From NCBI GenBank assembly GCA_945861535.1, contig CAMAUZ010000004.1, positions 62,001 to 126,000 of the forward strand: a stretch of 64,000 nt of DNA, written 5' to 3'. Position 1 is the first letter of the stretch. Every line of letters starts with the position of its first letter. This DNA comes from Akkermansia muciniphila (lineage in GTDB: Bacteria > Verrucomicrobiota > Verrucomicrobiia > Limisphaerales > BJHT01). Position numbers and translations under genes: made by a program. The notes under the pieces are model-generated. The model worked only from the letters and a program-made list of their open reading frames with translations, was not told where the DNA came from and searched no databases. This document shows, piece by piece, positions 50,536-59,895 of the stretch.

Positions 50536-52920
50536 CTAGAGCGGTTTTGGCGGGAGCGCCAAGCTCACGGTCACCGTGGTGCCCTCGCCCGGCGGCCCGT
50601 GGAGCCGCAGCTCGCCGCCGGCCATCAAGGCCCGCTCGTGCATGCCCAGCACGCCGAGCGAGCCGGCCTTCTGCGTCCCCGCCGCCGGCAGGCCGCGGCC
50701 GTTGTCACTCACGGTGAGCACCAACTGCCCGTCCTCGATGGCGAGGCGCACGCGGACCTGCGTGGCCCCGGCGTGCCGCGCGATGTTCGTCAGCGCCTCC
50801 TCGAAGATGCGGAAGACCGCCGCCGCGCGGTCGGGCTCCAGCGCCGGCAAACCGTCCGCCAGGGTGAGCACGCAGGGAATGCCGGTGTGCTGCTGGAACT
50901 CCCGCGCCGTGCAATCCAGCGCGGCCGCCAGTCCGAGCTGGTCCAGCACGGTCGGCAGCAGCTCCAGGGCGATTTTCTTCACCGCGTCCACGGTGGACTG
51001 GCTCAACTGCCGGGCGGCCGCGAGCCGCGTCGCCAGCGCCTCGCGCAGCGCCTCCTCGCGCACGGAGGCCACGGGCTTCTCCAGCCCGCGCAGCTCCAGC
51101 TTGAGGCCGGTGAGCAGGTGGCCGAGCACGTCGTGAATCTCCCGCGAGATGCGCAGGCTCTCCGCCTCGCGCGCGCCTTGCAGCCGCGCCAGCAGGGCGC
51201 GCAACTGCTCGCGCGACTCGGCCAGTTCTTGCTCCGCCTGCCGGCGTTCGGTCACATCGCTCGCCGCGCCGAACCATTCCGCGATTTCACCCTTCGCATC
51301 CAGCAGCGGGACCGCGCGGGAGAACGTCCAGCCCAGCGTGCCGTCCACGCGCCGGACGCGATGTTCCAATTCGAAGACGCCCTTGGTGCGAATGGCTTCC
51401 TGAATCGCGGCCATGACGTGCGGCTGGTCGTCCGGGTGAATGTATCCCTCAAACCAAGTCTCGCTGGGCTGGAGCGTGTCCACGATGAACCCCCGGCCTT
51501 CGAGCTGGCGCATCACGCGCCAGTCCGGGCTCATGCGATACATCACATCCGAACTGGCCGTCACGAACGCACGGAAGCGCCCTTCACTCCCGCGCAGCGC
51601 CGCCGCCGCCTGCTTGCGCTCGGTGTTGTCGCGGATGTTGCACTGGATGACCTTGTGGCCGTTCACGCGATAGACGTTGCTGATGAACTCCACTTCGATG
51701 CGCCGTCCGTCGTGGGTCTCTAGCGCCATGTCCTCGTAACGGATGTATTCCTTTGCCTGCAATTCCGCGAAGTTGGCCTCGTTGGCGATGATGTCCTTGA
51801 AGAACCCCAGCTCCCAGACCTTCTTGCCGAGGAAACCCGCGTGCGAGAATCCCAGCAGCTCGACCAGGAAGGGATTTACATCCACGATCATCCCCGTGTC
51901 GGCATCGAGAATCAAAATGCCGTCCTTGGCCGCCTCGAACAGGCGGCGGTAGCGCAGCTCCGAGGCGAGCAGCGCCACCTCCGCCCGCTTGCGCTCGGTG
52001 ATGTCCACCGAAAGCCCGATGACGCCCACCACCCGTCCGGCCTCGTCGCGCAGGGGCATCTTGTCCGTTTGCAGCCAGCGGTCGCCGGTGGCGGTGTGCA
52101 GTTGTTCCTCCCGGTGCCGAACGGAAAGCCCGCTGCTCATGACTCGCTCGTCATCTGCGCGGTAGAGTTCGGCAAAGCGCGAGCCAAGCTCGGCGTCGGT
52201 CTTGCCGAGGAACGCTTCGACCGGCAGGCCAACCGCCTGGGCGAGGCACTGGTTGACCTGGAGGAAGCGGCCCTCCCGGTCCTTGTAGAAAATCAGCGCC
52301 GGCACGGAGTCGAGCACGAGCTGTAGCTCGGCGCGCTGTTGCTTCAACGCCGCCTCCGCCTCGTGTCGCTCGGTGATGTCCACCAGCATGACGCGGCAGC
52401 GCTGGCCGTCCGGGGTGCGGGTGGCTTTGAGGCGGACGACGCGGCCCGTCGCCAAGAGCAGCTCGGCCGTCTGCTTGTCCTCGGAGGCAAAGGTCCGCGT
52501 GAGCAGGGCGGCAAAGGCGGGCCGGTCAGCCTCGGCCACGAACAGCCCGAAGCGCCGCCCCACGAGCCGCCCGCGCTCCAAGCCCAGCAGTGTCGCGCCC
52601 GCGAAATTCGCCAGCTCGATGGTGCCATCCGAGGCCAGCGTGAGATAGCCCGCCGGCGCGAAGTCGTAGAGGTCGGTGTAGCGCTCGACGCTGGCGCTGA
52701 GTTCCGCCTTGGCAGCGCGCAACTCCTCGTTCTGCATCTCCAGCTCGATCTGGTGGACTTCCAACTCGTGCTGGAGCCGGCGCAGGTCAGCCTCACTCTG
52801 CGGGGCGCGGGGCGTGGGCCGCGCTTCCAGCCGTGCCTCCGCCGCACGGCGAAGGGCGGCGGGGGCAGCCGCAGCCGGCGGGTTCAGATGCTTGCCGACG
52901 GGCTTGGTCCTTGGGCTCAC
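50536..52920 (-). CDS. Multi-PAS histidine kinase (HisKA_3, NarX-type)
   Basis: About 794 residues from GTG 52920 (the frame is open to 53166, but that part contains repeat strings such as GEGWGEGE). No membrane helix, so a soluble sensor. Four PAS domains can be read: DFAPAGYLTLASDGTIELAN, LVLDSVPALIFYKDREGRFL, LFEAAKDGILILDADTGMIV and FVTASSDVMYRMSPDWRV. They are followed by a HisKA_3 dimerisation box (LRISREIHDVLGHLLTGLK) and a HATPase (EEALTNIARHAGA, SDNGRGLP, GSLGVLGMHERAL). This is the kinase type that pairs with NarL regulators, and the NarL gene follows immediately. Redox or small-ligand sensing is typical. Confidence 0.92.
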   Translation of the reverse strand: MSPRTKPVGKHLNPPAAAAPAALRRAAEARLEARPTPRAPQSEADLRRLQHELEVHQIELEMQNEELRAAKAELSASVERYTDLYDFAPAGYLTLASDGTIELANFAGATLLGLERGRLVGRRFGLFVAEADRPAFAALLTRTFASEDKQTAELLLATGRVVRLKATRTPDGQRCRVMLVDITERHEAEAALKQQRAELQLVLDSVPALIFYKDREGRFLQVNQCLAQAVGLPVEAFLGKTDAELGSRFAELYRADDERVMSSGLSVRHREEQLHTATGDRWLQTDKMPLRDEAGRVVGVIGLSVDITERKRAEVALLASELRYRRLFEAAKDGILILDADTGMIVDVNPFLVELLGFSHAGFLGKKVWELGFFKDIIANEANFAELQAKEYIRYEDMALETHDGRRIEVEFISNVYRVNGHKVIQCNIRDNTERKQAAAALRGSEGRFRAFVTASSDVMYRMSPDWRVMRQLEGRGFIVDTLQPSETWFEGYIHPDDQPHVMAAIQEAIRTKGVFELEHRVRRVDGTLGWTFSRAVPLLDAKGEIAEWFGAASDVTERRQAEQELAESREQLRALLARLQGAREAESLRISREIHDVLGHLLTGLKLELRGLEKPVASVREEALREALATRLAAARQLSQSTVDAVKKIALELLPTVLDQLGLAAALDCTAREFQQHTGIPCVLTLADGLPALEPDRAAAVFRIFEEALTNIARHAGATQVRVRLAIEDGQLVLTVSDNGRGLPAAGTQKAGSLGVLGMHERALMAGGELRLHGPPGEGTTVTVSLALPPKPL

Positions 52921-53280
52921 CAGCCGAACGTAAGAGCAATCCCACCCGCGGGCGAGTGAATTCCCGCCGGCCCCGGCTGCGGGGCGCAGTTCAGTTCCTT
53001 GCACGGCCAAGGGGATGGTGAATTTGTAGCCGACGAGCCTCCACACGCTTTCACCCTCACCCCAGCCCTCGCCCGCTGGGAGTTGGAGAATGGCAGCCCG
53101 CACACCCACGGTAGCCTCGCCCATCTCGACCCCCTTGGGCTGAAGATCGCTGCCCCGTTGCGGCAAACCGATGGCGTGTTGAGGGGGGCTAACTGTCTCT
53201 TTTTGACCACTTTCTGCCTGAGTTCCCTCCCCAATCGGCCGAAAACATCTAACATCCTACTGGCAGGCCACTTCAACCTC

Positions 53281-53574
53281 ATAGAAGTGCTCCCCCAAGC
53301 CATAGAAGTGCCTCCCCAGGCCATAGAAGTGCGTCCCCAAACCATCGGAATGCCCTACCAAGCCATAGAAGGGCCTCTCAAAACCGTCGGAATGGCTCCC
53401 CAAAGCATCGCAGTCCCGTCCCAAGCCATAGAAATGCCAAGCTAAGGCGTCGGAGTGGGCTGCCAGGCCATCGGAATGCCGGTTTAGCCGGTCGGCGTGG
53501 CATCCCATGGCGCAGGGATGGTTCCCCAAGCCGTCGGACCGGTTCCATCAGGCATGGAACTGCCAGCCCAGCCC
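53281..53574. repeat. 21-bp minisatellite, about 14 diverged units
   Basis: Units of 21 bp such as atagaagtgcctccccagg plus cc. The first three are close; later ones vary at several positions but keep the spacing (starts at 53281, 53302, 53323, and so on). Period 21 means that any frame across it encodes seven-residue repeats; in one minus-strand frame these read HFYGLGR/HSDGLGT, but the ORF begins and ends without clear gene signals. Confidence 0.8.
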
Positions 53575-53728
53575 AGCCGGTCGGAGTCTGTTCCCAAGTG
53601 GCGGTCCCGCAGGGACCTTTGAAAATAGCCCAGCACTTCAGTGCTGGGTCGGCGATGGGGGGAAAAAAAGTCCCGAAGGGACGGCCGACGGGTGTGACTG
53701 AAAGTGGGTGAGCGGGGGGCGGGGATTT

Positions 53729-53820
53729 TGGAGTGCGGTGGTAAGTCAGACGCGACACCGCTTTCGGACGCGCCAGGCCATAAGAAAGCGGTGTCGCGTC
53801 TGACTTGCCACCGCACTCCA
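53729..53820. repeat. Near-perfect hairpin, 37-bp arms
   Basis: Arms tggagtgcggtggtaagtca... and the reverse complement at 53784-53820 differ at one position. The centre contains ggacgcgccaggcca, as in the related element at 49736-49810. No T run follows, so it is a repeat element and not an intrinsic terminator. Confidence 0.85.
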
Positions 53821-54353
53821 CATCGCCCTCGTCGGTGATCGGCTTCCAGCCGTCGCGACCCTCACCCACTTTCAATCGCACCCACGGCCGACCCAGCTTG
53901 CCGCTGACTCGGTCGTCCCTGCGGGACTGGGGGGTGGCATCGCCCCGTACCCGGCACTCAAGTGCCGGGCTATTCGCAATCGTCCCTCCGGGACGGCCCA
54001 GAAACTGAGCTGCGCGCGCGGTGGTAGGGCGTGGTGTCCTCACCGCGCCGCCGGACCACCCACCCGCCCCACCGGCGCGCTGGGGACAGACGCGCCCTGC
54101 CACCGCAGCCGTCCGCAAATCGCAGACGCGGCCTCGGTCCTCCCCTCTCCCAGCGGGAGAGAGGGTAAGGGTGAGGGAGAACGGCCCGAAGTACTCAGCA
54201 GCAACCTATCCACCGAAACCTCGCCGCCGTTCTCCCTCACCCCCGCCCGCGGCGACGGAGAAACGGTAGCGAAATGAAACCGCCCCAAACCCCAGCGAAC
54301 GGATACCACCGGCACACCGGCCTGCCCCTTCAACCGTCGCGCACCCACCCCGG

Positions 54354-55550
54354 TTAACGCCCCCGACTGCTCGGCGCGGGTTTGCCGTCGGCCATCACAC
54401 CGATGACCAACGGCTGCTGCACGCCCTCCAGTTCCGCGAAGTTGTGCAGTTTTTCGAGCAATGCCGGCGTGACGACGGTGCTGCGGGGAACGATGAGCAT
54501 CCCGCCCGTCGTCCTGATGTCCTCCACCAGCAGTTGGCCGGAAACCAGGTCCCGCAGCGGGATCTCGGTCCGGACGGCGACGGCTGCAAGGGCCGTTTCG
54601 CTGACGGGCGCGGGGAAGCACTGGCTCACGCCCGCCAGCAACTCGGGGTCATACACTCCGGTCGCGGCGCGCATTTTTTCCAACGCCTTGGGCCGGGCCA
54701 GCCCGCGGGCCTCGAGTTCGATCAAGTCTTTGATGATCCGCAGCACCCGCGCGCCGTGCGGAATCGCGGCGCCCTTGCACGGGTCCACCGGGAAACCAGT
54801 GCCGTCGAAATTCTTGTTCTGATAAAGAATGGTTTCGGCGACGCCCTCGAGCCGCGGGATTTTCGCCAGCAGATTGGCACCGGTCCGGGGGACGCGGTCG
54901 AGCATGTCGCGTTCGTTGGTCGTGAGGACGAACTGGTTTTGCATCCGGTCGATCACCCGCGGTGGCAAGGTGACGAGGCCGATCGGGAAGAGCAGGGCCG
55001 CCAACTCCAAATCCCACGTCTGGGTGATGCCCAGCGGCTGCGCCAGTTGCCGGACGCATGCGCGCATTCTCTGCCCCAGTCCGAACGCCGTCGGGTCCAG
55101 CAGCGCCAGGATGTCGGTGAGGACGGCGACGCTACCGTTGAGAGTGCGCTCCAGCACGTCGCGCTCGGCCACAATTAACTCGTGCTGTTTCATGCCGGCC
55201 TGGCACATGGCGAGCAAGGTCGCGGCCGACGCGGGCTTGGGGAGAAAGCGGAAGACGTGCCCGCGATTCACGGCGTCCGCGGCGGTCGATTGATCGGCAT
55301 TGCCCGTGATCATGATGCGCACGGTGTCCGGCCAGGCGCGTTCGACCTCCTGCAGCAGCTCCAACCCGCTCATGCCGGGCATGTCCATGTCGGAAAGGAC
55401 GACGGCGCAGGGGCCGAATTCCTGAAGGTGTCGGAGTGCGGTCGCGCCATCGGGCGCGGTCTCGACCTGGAAGTGTCCTTTCAGTATGCGCGCCGTGAGC
55501 GCGAGGATGCTGGGCTGGTCATCCACACAAAGCACGGTCTTGCGATACAT
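54354..55550 (-). CDS. Response regulator with degenerate HD-GYP-like domain
   Basis: A 398-residue protein. The REC domain (TVLCVDDQPSIL, acceptor in VVLSDMDMPGMSG, Lys in FLPKPAS) is followed by an HD-GYP-like helical domain. The metal-binding HD is replaced (LAALLFPIGLV in place of LLHDIGK), and the HHE motif is replaced by YQNK just before FDGTGFP. The usual GYP signature is present in weakened form (GFP). It therefore probably cannot hydrolyse c-di-GMP and may act by binding partners or nucleotide. Start ATG 55550; an ATG at 55580 is possible. Confidence 0.88.
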   Translation of the reverse strand: MYRKTVLCVDDQPSILALTARILKGHFQVETAPDGATALRHLQEFGPCAVVLSDMDMPGMSGLELLQEVERAWPDTVRIMITGNADQSTAADAVNRGHVFRFLPKPASAATLLAMCQAGMKQHELIVAERDVLERTLNGSVAVLTDILALLDPTAFGLGQRMRACVRQLAQPLGITQTWDLELAALLFPIGLVTLPPRVIDRMQNQFVLTTNERDMLDRVPRTGANLLAKIPRLEGVAETILYQNKNFDGTGFPVDPCKGAAIPHGARVLRIIKDLIELEARGLARPKALEKMRAATGVYDPELLAGVSQCFPAPVSETALAAVAVRTEIPLRDLVSGQLLVEDIRTTGGMLIVPRSTVVTPALLEKLHNFAELEGVQQPLVIGVMADGKPAPSSRGR

Positions 55551-56055
55551 GGGCAGCAGGATGCGGGCGGTGGCGGACATTCTCAAGGCGCATCGCGGGA
55601 GGGCATCGCGGGAGGGTGTGAATAAAGCGGGTGAGGCAAGTGTGCTGGTAGGGCGCGTCTGTCCTCCGCGCGTCGTTGCATCACGACGGCGCGCTGAGGA
55701 CAGACGCGCCGTACCTTGGCGTTGGTGGCAGCAGCATCCCCGCCCTGCACGCTCACCCACTTTTAATCACACACCATCGCGGAAGCGGTCGCCGAGGCAC
55801 GGTCGGCGGCGGGCACAGCGGACGCGGCGCTGCACTCAGGCCGCGCTCCTGTCGCCCTCCTTGAACCGTTACGGATAAGTGTGGATGCCGTGCGAGATAC
55901 GGGCCAGAAAGCCACGCACCACCGCGCGTCACACCGCGTCGCGGGAGGGCGAAACGGCCGCCCGATTCCGCATTTTTTCCACCAGCGGACACGAAAGGTT
56001 TTCGGGCGGCAAAACTAGTTGATTGCCCCTGTTTTTTACTTTAGTAACCCAGCCT
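55551..56055. other. Divergent intergenic region
   Basis: 505 bases between the RpfG-like gene and the TolA-like gene. It holds the family B palindrome at 55647-55715. The 60 bases before 56056 are AT-rich (ttgattgcccctgttttttactttag) compared with the surroundings and probably contain the promoter of the TolA-like gene, but no clear -35/-10 pair can be defended. Confidence 0.55.
55647..55715. repeat. Palindrome family B, copy 2
   Basis: Arms ggtagggcgcgtctgtcctc and gaggacagacgcgccgtacc, separated by a short centre. They differ from copy 1 mainly at one base of the arms and in the centre. Confidence 0.8.
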
Positions 56056-59000
56056 ATGAATTTTCCGAAGACCCTGACATGCGCACTGGCATTGAGCGCT
56101 TATCTGAAGGTCACCCATCCTACCCGCGCCGCTGAACAACCCACCACGCCGCCGCGCGTCCCCCCCATCGTCACCGAACCCGGCGCCAAACCCGACTCCC
56201 CCGAGAAGGCGCGGCAGATCTCCGAGGAGGTCGCGCGCCTGCGGGATGAAGCCAAAAAACGCGACGCACGCGAAGCCGCCGACCGCGCCAAACGCGAGGC
56301 CGACGAGGCCGCCCGCCGCCTCAAAGCAGCCGCCGAGGCCGAGCGACTCACCGCCGAGGAAATCGCCCGGCGCACCCTCAAGGAATCCGAGGAACGCGCC
56401 AAGGCAGAGGCCGAAACCGCCGCCCGCGAACGAGCCCGGGTAAAGGCCGAGGCGGAATTCAAACGGCGGCAGGACGAGCGCCAGCGCGCCGCGGAAAAGG
56501 CCGAGGCTGAGCTGCGGGCCCGCGAAGAGATGGCGGCCAAAAAACTCGCCGAAGACGAGGCCAAACGCATTCAGTCCGAGGTCGAAGCCAAGGCCCGCCT
56601 CGAAGCCAAATCCGCCGAAGAAGCCGCCAAACGCCTCAAGAAAGAAGAGGCCGTCGCCAAGGCGCTGCAAGAGGAGAACCAGAGAAAACTCGCCCAAGCC
56701 GCCGCCCAGAAAGCCCGGGACGAAGAAACCCAGGCCTTCAAAGCCTCCGCCGAAGCCAGCCGCCTCGCTGAAATCCGCCGCGCCAAAGAAGCCGCCGAAA
56801 AAGCCGCCCAAGCCGTCCCCAAAGCCGTCGTCCCCGCGCCGCTCCCGACCCCGGTCGTGACCGTCAAGCCCACCCCCGCGGTACCGTCACTTCCCAAGGC
56901 CGAGGAACTCGCCCGGCAGCAGGCCGAGGCTGAAGCTGCGGCCCAGTTGCGCGCGCAAGCCGCGCAGAAAGCTCTGCAAGAAGCCGCCAACCGCGAAGCC
57001 GCCGCCGAACTCGCCAGGGAGGCTGCCCGCGCCGCGCAAGCTGCCAAACCCGTCGTCCCGGCACCGCTGCCGCTCCCGCCCCCGCCGATCGTCCGCACCG
57101 CGCCACCTGTGCCCGGCGTCGCGCCCAAGCCCGCTGCTCTCTCCAAGGCCGAGGAACTCGCCCGGCAGCAGGCCGAGGCTGAAGCTGCGGCCCAGTTGCG
57201 CGCGCAAGCCGCGCAGAAAGCTCTGCAAGAAGCCGCCAACCGCGAAGCCGCCGCCGAACTCGCCAAGGAGGCTGCCCGCGCCGCGCAAGCTGCCAAACCC
57301 GTCGTCCCGGCACCGCTGCCGCTCCCGCCCCCGCCGATCGTCCGCACCGCGCCGCCCGTGCCCGGCGTCGCGCCCAAGCCCGCTGCTCTGTCCAAGGCCG
57401 AAGAACTCGCCCGGCAGCAGGCCGAGGCTGAAGCTGCGGCCCAGTTGCGTCAGGAGGCCGCCCAAAAAACCATCCAAGCCGCCGCCGACGCCGAGGCCGC
57501 CCAGTTTGCCAAAGCCCAAGAACTGGCCCGCCTGAAAACTCAGGCCGCCGAACAACGCGCCACCGAAGCCAAAGCCGCCGAAGCCCGCCGGCTGGCCGAT
57601 GCCGCCGCCGCACTGAAAGCCAAAGACGAGGAGCTGGCCCGCAAGCAGACCGAAGCGGCCGCCGCCGGGCAGTTGCGCGCCCTAGCTGCTCAGAAAGCCA
57701 TCCAGGCCGCCGCCGAAGCCGAAGCCGCCCATCTCGCCAAGGCGCAGGAACTGGCCCGCAAAGAAGCCGAAGCCGAAGCCGCGCTGCGTGCCAAAACCGA
57801 AGAATTGGCGCGCGAGAAAACACTCGCCGCCGAGAAGATGGCCGCCCAGACCAAAGCGGAAGCCAGCCGCAAGCTGGCGCTCGCGGAAGCTGCCGCCGCC
57901 CACAAGCTCGCCGAGGCCGCCAGCCTGAAGGCCGCGGCCGAGGCCGAAGCCATTCGCAAATCCGAACTGGACCGCCAGAAGCAAGCTGAAGTTCGCGCCA
58001 AGCTCGAGGCGGAAATGGAGCGCGAAGCCCGCGTCGCGCAACTGGCCGCCGAACGCAAGGCCGCGGCCGATGCCGAGAAAAAGGCCCGCGCCGAAGAACT
58101 CGCCAGCAAGAAAGCGCACGAACAGGAAGAACAACGCAGCCGCGCAGCCGCCAAGGCGCAGGCAGAAGCCGCCGAACGCGAATCGGCCCTCGCCAAAAAA
58201 GAAGCTGCCAGCCGCATCCGCGCCGCCTTGGATGACTCCCGTCGCAAGGCCGAAACTGAGGCCAACACCAAACCGGCTCCGCAGACAACCGCCATCGAAG
58301 CCGTCCGCACCGCGCCCGCTACGACCAAGCCCAACGTCGCCGCCGAACCCGTCGTGACCTCCGCGAACGCGTCCGCCGCCTCGCTCGCCAAGCTCGAAGA
58401 ACAAGCCCGACGCGAATCCTTGGCCGCCGAAAAACTCGCCCGCGAACAAGCTGAGAATGCCGACCGTGAGCGCCGCCGTGCCGATGCCAAAGCGGTCGAA
58501 GACGCCGTCCGCAAATCCAAAGCGGAAGCCGAAGCCGCGCGCGCTACCGCCCGCCTCGAAGCCCAACGCCAGACTCAACAGATCAAAGCCGCTCCCATCA
58601 CTCCCGCCCCCATCCTCGGCATCGCCCGTCCGTCCGCCCCGAGCGTCCCTACCCCGCAACCGACCGGGCCAGTCAAATCCCGCCAGGAGCAGTTGCTCGA
58701 AATTCTGCAGCTCTACAAAGCCGACAAGATTTCGCCGCGGGAATACCACGAGCGCCGGGCGCGCATCATGGCTCAGACCGCCTCCGCCTCGGCCGCCGGG
58801 ATCCAACCCACGTCGCCGAGCGCGGTGACGTCGGCGCCGAGGCCGGTGGTCGTCACGCCTCCGGCTCCCGCCCCAACGCCGACGCGCGCTCCGGTCGTGA
58901 CCGCGCCCGCCGTCACACCGCCGCCCGCCAGCCCAGCCTTGACCCCGCCCCCAGCCGCGCCGCCCCCGGCCAGTCCCACTGTGCCGCCGGCCAACCCCGT

Positions 59001-59394
59001 TGCCGCACCGGCCGCGCCCGCGCCCGCTGCGCCCGCCGAGAAACCGGCGACGCCGGAACCGGCACCCGCCAATCCGGCCGCAACGCCACCGGCCACGCCT
59101 GCCTCTGCGCCCGCCACGCCCCCGGCTGCTCCGGCAAATCCGGCCGCACCCGATCCCGCGCCCGCCAAGCCCGCAGTCCCACCCGCGAATCCCGCCGCGA
59201 CGCCTCCGGCCAATCCCGCTCCCGCGCCCGTAAATCCGGCCACGCCCGATCCGGCTCCCGCCAATCCTGCGACCCCTCCTGCCAATCCTGCGACCCCTCC
59301 TGCCAATCCCGCGGCACCGCCCGCCAATCCCGCTGCGCCTCCTGCAAATCCGGCGGCACCGCCCGCCAATCCGGCAACGCCGCCGAAGAATTGA
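56056..59394 (+). CDS. TolA-like giant coiled-coil protein with SHOCT-like segment and Pro-rich tail
   Basis: A 1112-residue exported protein. A short hydrophobic N-terminus (LTCALALSAYLKVTHPTRAA) may serve as a signal peptide. Residues about 45-820 are an Ala/Glu/Lys/Arg-rich coiled coil like TolA domain II. A near-identical block of 83 residues is repeated at DNA positions 56896-57144 and 57145-57393, with a partial third copy. At about 876-906 lies a SHOCT-like motif (QEQLLEILQLYKADKISPRE). The last about 190 residues are Pro/Ala repeats (PANPAAPP). TolA-like proteins span the periplasm; SHOCT segments mediate oligomerisation. The exact role is unknown. ATG 56056 is preferred over 56023. 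Confidence 0.85.
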   Translation: MNFPKTLTCALALSAYLKVTHPTRAAEQPTTPPRVPPIVTEPGAKPDSPEKARQISEEVARLRDEAKKRDAREAADRAKREADEAARRLKAAAEAERLTAEEIARRTLKESEERAKAEAETAARERARVKAEAEFKRRQDERQRAAEKAEAELRAREEMAAKKLAEDEAKRIQSEVEAKARLEAKSAEEAAKRLKKEEAVAKALQEENQRKLAQAAAQKARDEETQAFKASAEASRLAEIRRAKEAAEKAAQAVPKAVVPAPLPTPVVTVKPTPAVPSLPKAEELARQQAEAEAAAQLRAQAAQKALQEAANREAAAELAREAARAAQAAKPVVPAPLPLPPPPIVRTAPPVPGVAPKPAALSKAEELARQQAEAEAAAQLRAQAAQKALQEAANREAAAELAKEAARAAQAAKPVVPAPLPLPPPPIVRTAPPVPGVAPKPAALSKAEELARQQAEAEAAAQLRQEAAQKTIQAAADAEAAQFAKAQELARLKTQAAEQRATEAKAAEARRLADAAAALKAKDEELARKQTEAAAAGQLRALAAQKAIQAAAEAEAAHLAKAQELARKEAEAEAALRAKTEELAREKTLAAEKMAAQTKAEASRKLALAEAAAAHKLAEAASLKAAAEAEAIRKSELDRQKQAEVRAKLEAEMEREARVAQLAAERKAAADAEKKARAEELASKKAHEQEEQRSRAAAKAQAEAAERESALAKKEAASRIRAALDDSRRKAETEANTKPAPQTTAIEAVRTAPATTKPNVAAEPVVTSANASAASLAKLEEQARRESLAAEKLAREQAENADRERRRADAKAVEDAVRKSKAEAEAARATARLEAQRQTQQIKAAPITPAPILGIARPSAPSVPTPQPTGPVKSRQEQLLEILQLYKADKISPREYHERRARIMAQTASASAAGIQPTSPSAVTSAPRPVVVTPPAPAPTPTRAPVVTAPAVTPPPASPALTPPPAAPPPASPTVPPANPVAAPAAPAPAAPAEKPATPEPAPANPAATPPATPASAPATPPAAPANPAAPDPAPAKPAVPPANPAATPPANPAPAPVNPATPDPAPANPATPPANPATPPANPAAPPANPAAPPANPAAPPANPATPPKN
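56896..57450 (+). repeat. 249-bp intragenic tandem repeat
   Basis: Two units (56896-57144 and 57145-57393) are nearly identical at the DNA level, including synonymous sites, with a third partial unit to about 57450. Such recent duplication in frame (249 is divisible by 3) changes the length of the coiled coil by 83 residues per unit. Confidence 0.9.
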
Positions 59395-59413
59395 GCTTCT
59401 CCGAAGCAACACG

Positions 59414-59446
59414 CGCCGCCAGTTCACGCGAACTGGCGGCGTTTTT
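59414..59446 (+). terminator. Intrinsic terminator after the TolA-like gene
   Basis: Perfect 12-bp stem (cgccgccagttc, loop acgc, inverse arm) at 59414-59441 followed by TTTTT. It lies 20 bases after the stop codon. Confidence 0.9.
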
Positions 59447-59615
59447 ATTGCCCGAGTTCCACTTTCAGCAATTCGCCGACGCGTCCATTTCCGCTCGCCG
59501 AAAAACAGCCGCGTCGTCCGGAACACCGGCACCGACTGCTGCAGCACCGGCGTCCGTGATGAATTCCCATGCTGATATTCTTGGTTTCAGAGCGGCGCTT
59601 GGGTATTGATCGGCG

Positions 59616-59873
59616 ATGACCGATACCGAAAACCAATTGCTCGCGGCCCTGCTCGAACTGGAGGCCACCATTCAGCGCATGGCCACCGCCAACCCCAAGC
59701 CGAGCCTGCTCCCGTTGTTCACCCGCATTGATGAACTGACCCGGCAGTTGCCACCGGGCGCCGCGCCGGACCTGCTGCACTACCTTTACAAAAAGAGCTA
59801 TCAGAAGGCGCGCCTTTGGCTCCAAGGCCGCGAGGCGGAGAACCAGGCCGGCAACTGCGGACACACCCCCTGA
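59616..59873 (+). CDS. Small conserved protein upstream of mnmE
   Basis: An 85-residue protein, mostly helical (NQLLAALLELEATIQRMATA, RIDELTRQLPPGAAPDLLHY), ending with a Lys/Arg-rich helix (YKKSYQKARLWLQGREAENQ). The gene lies 22 bases before mnmE on the same strand and probably shares its transcript. No family name is known to me. Confidence 0.75.
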   Translation: MTDTENQLLAALLELEATIQRMATANPKPSLLPLFTRIDELTRQLPPGAAPDLLHYLYKKSYQKARLWLQGREAENQAGNCGHTP

Positions 59874-59895
59874 CCTCAGGCCTTCGCGTTGCACC

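Larger units (their letters stand above)
52921..54353. other. 1.4-kb gene-free repeat region
   Basis: Contains the 21-bp minisatellite (53281-53574), two REP-like segments with tcccgcagggacc and gtccctgcgggac near 53605 and 53925, the hairpin at 53729-53820, and a family B palindrome fragment near 54023-54103. The strings gagagagggtaagggtgagg (54165) and related text are common dispersed repeats. Several chance ORFs occur on both strands; none has protein-like composition apart from the heptapeptide pattern of the minisatellite. Confidence 0.6.

Noticed and set aside
53257-53529. 90-residue minus-strand protein of heptapeptide repeats as a real gene
   Set aside because: No ribosome-binding site or conserved ends could be identified; the periodicity is explained by the 21-bp DNA repeat. 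Kept as a finding for testing.
53281-53574. CRISPR array
   Set aside because: Period is 21 bp with no alternating unique spacers, and no cas genes are nearby; it is a minisatellite.
56864-58288. Minus-strand frames opposite the TolA-like protein
   Set aside because: Trp/Arg-rich translation generated by the repeated Ala/Glu codons of the real gene.
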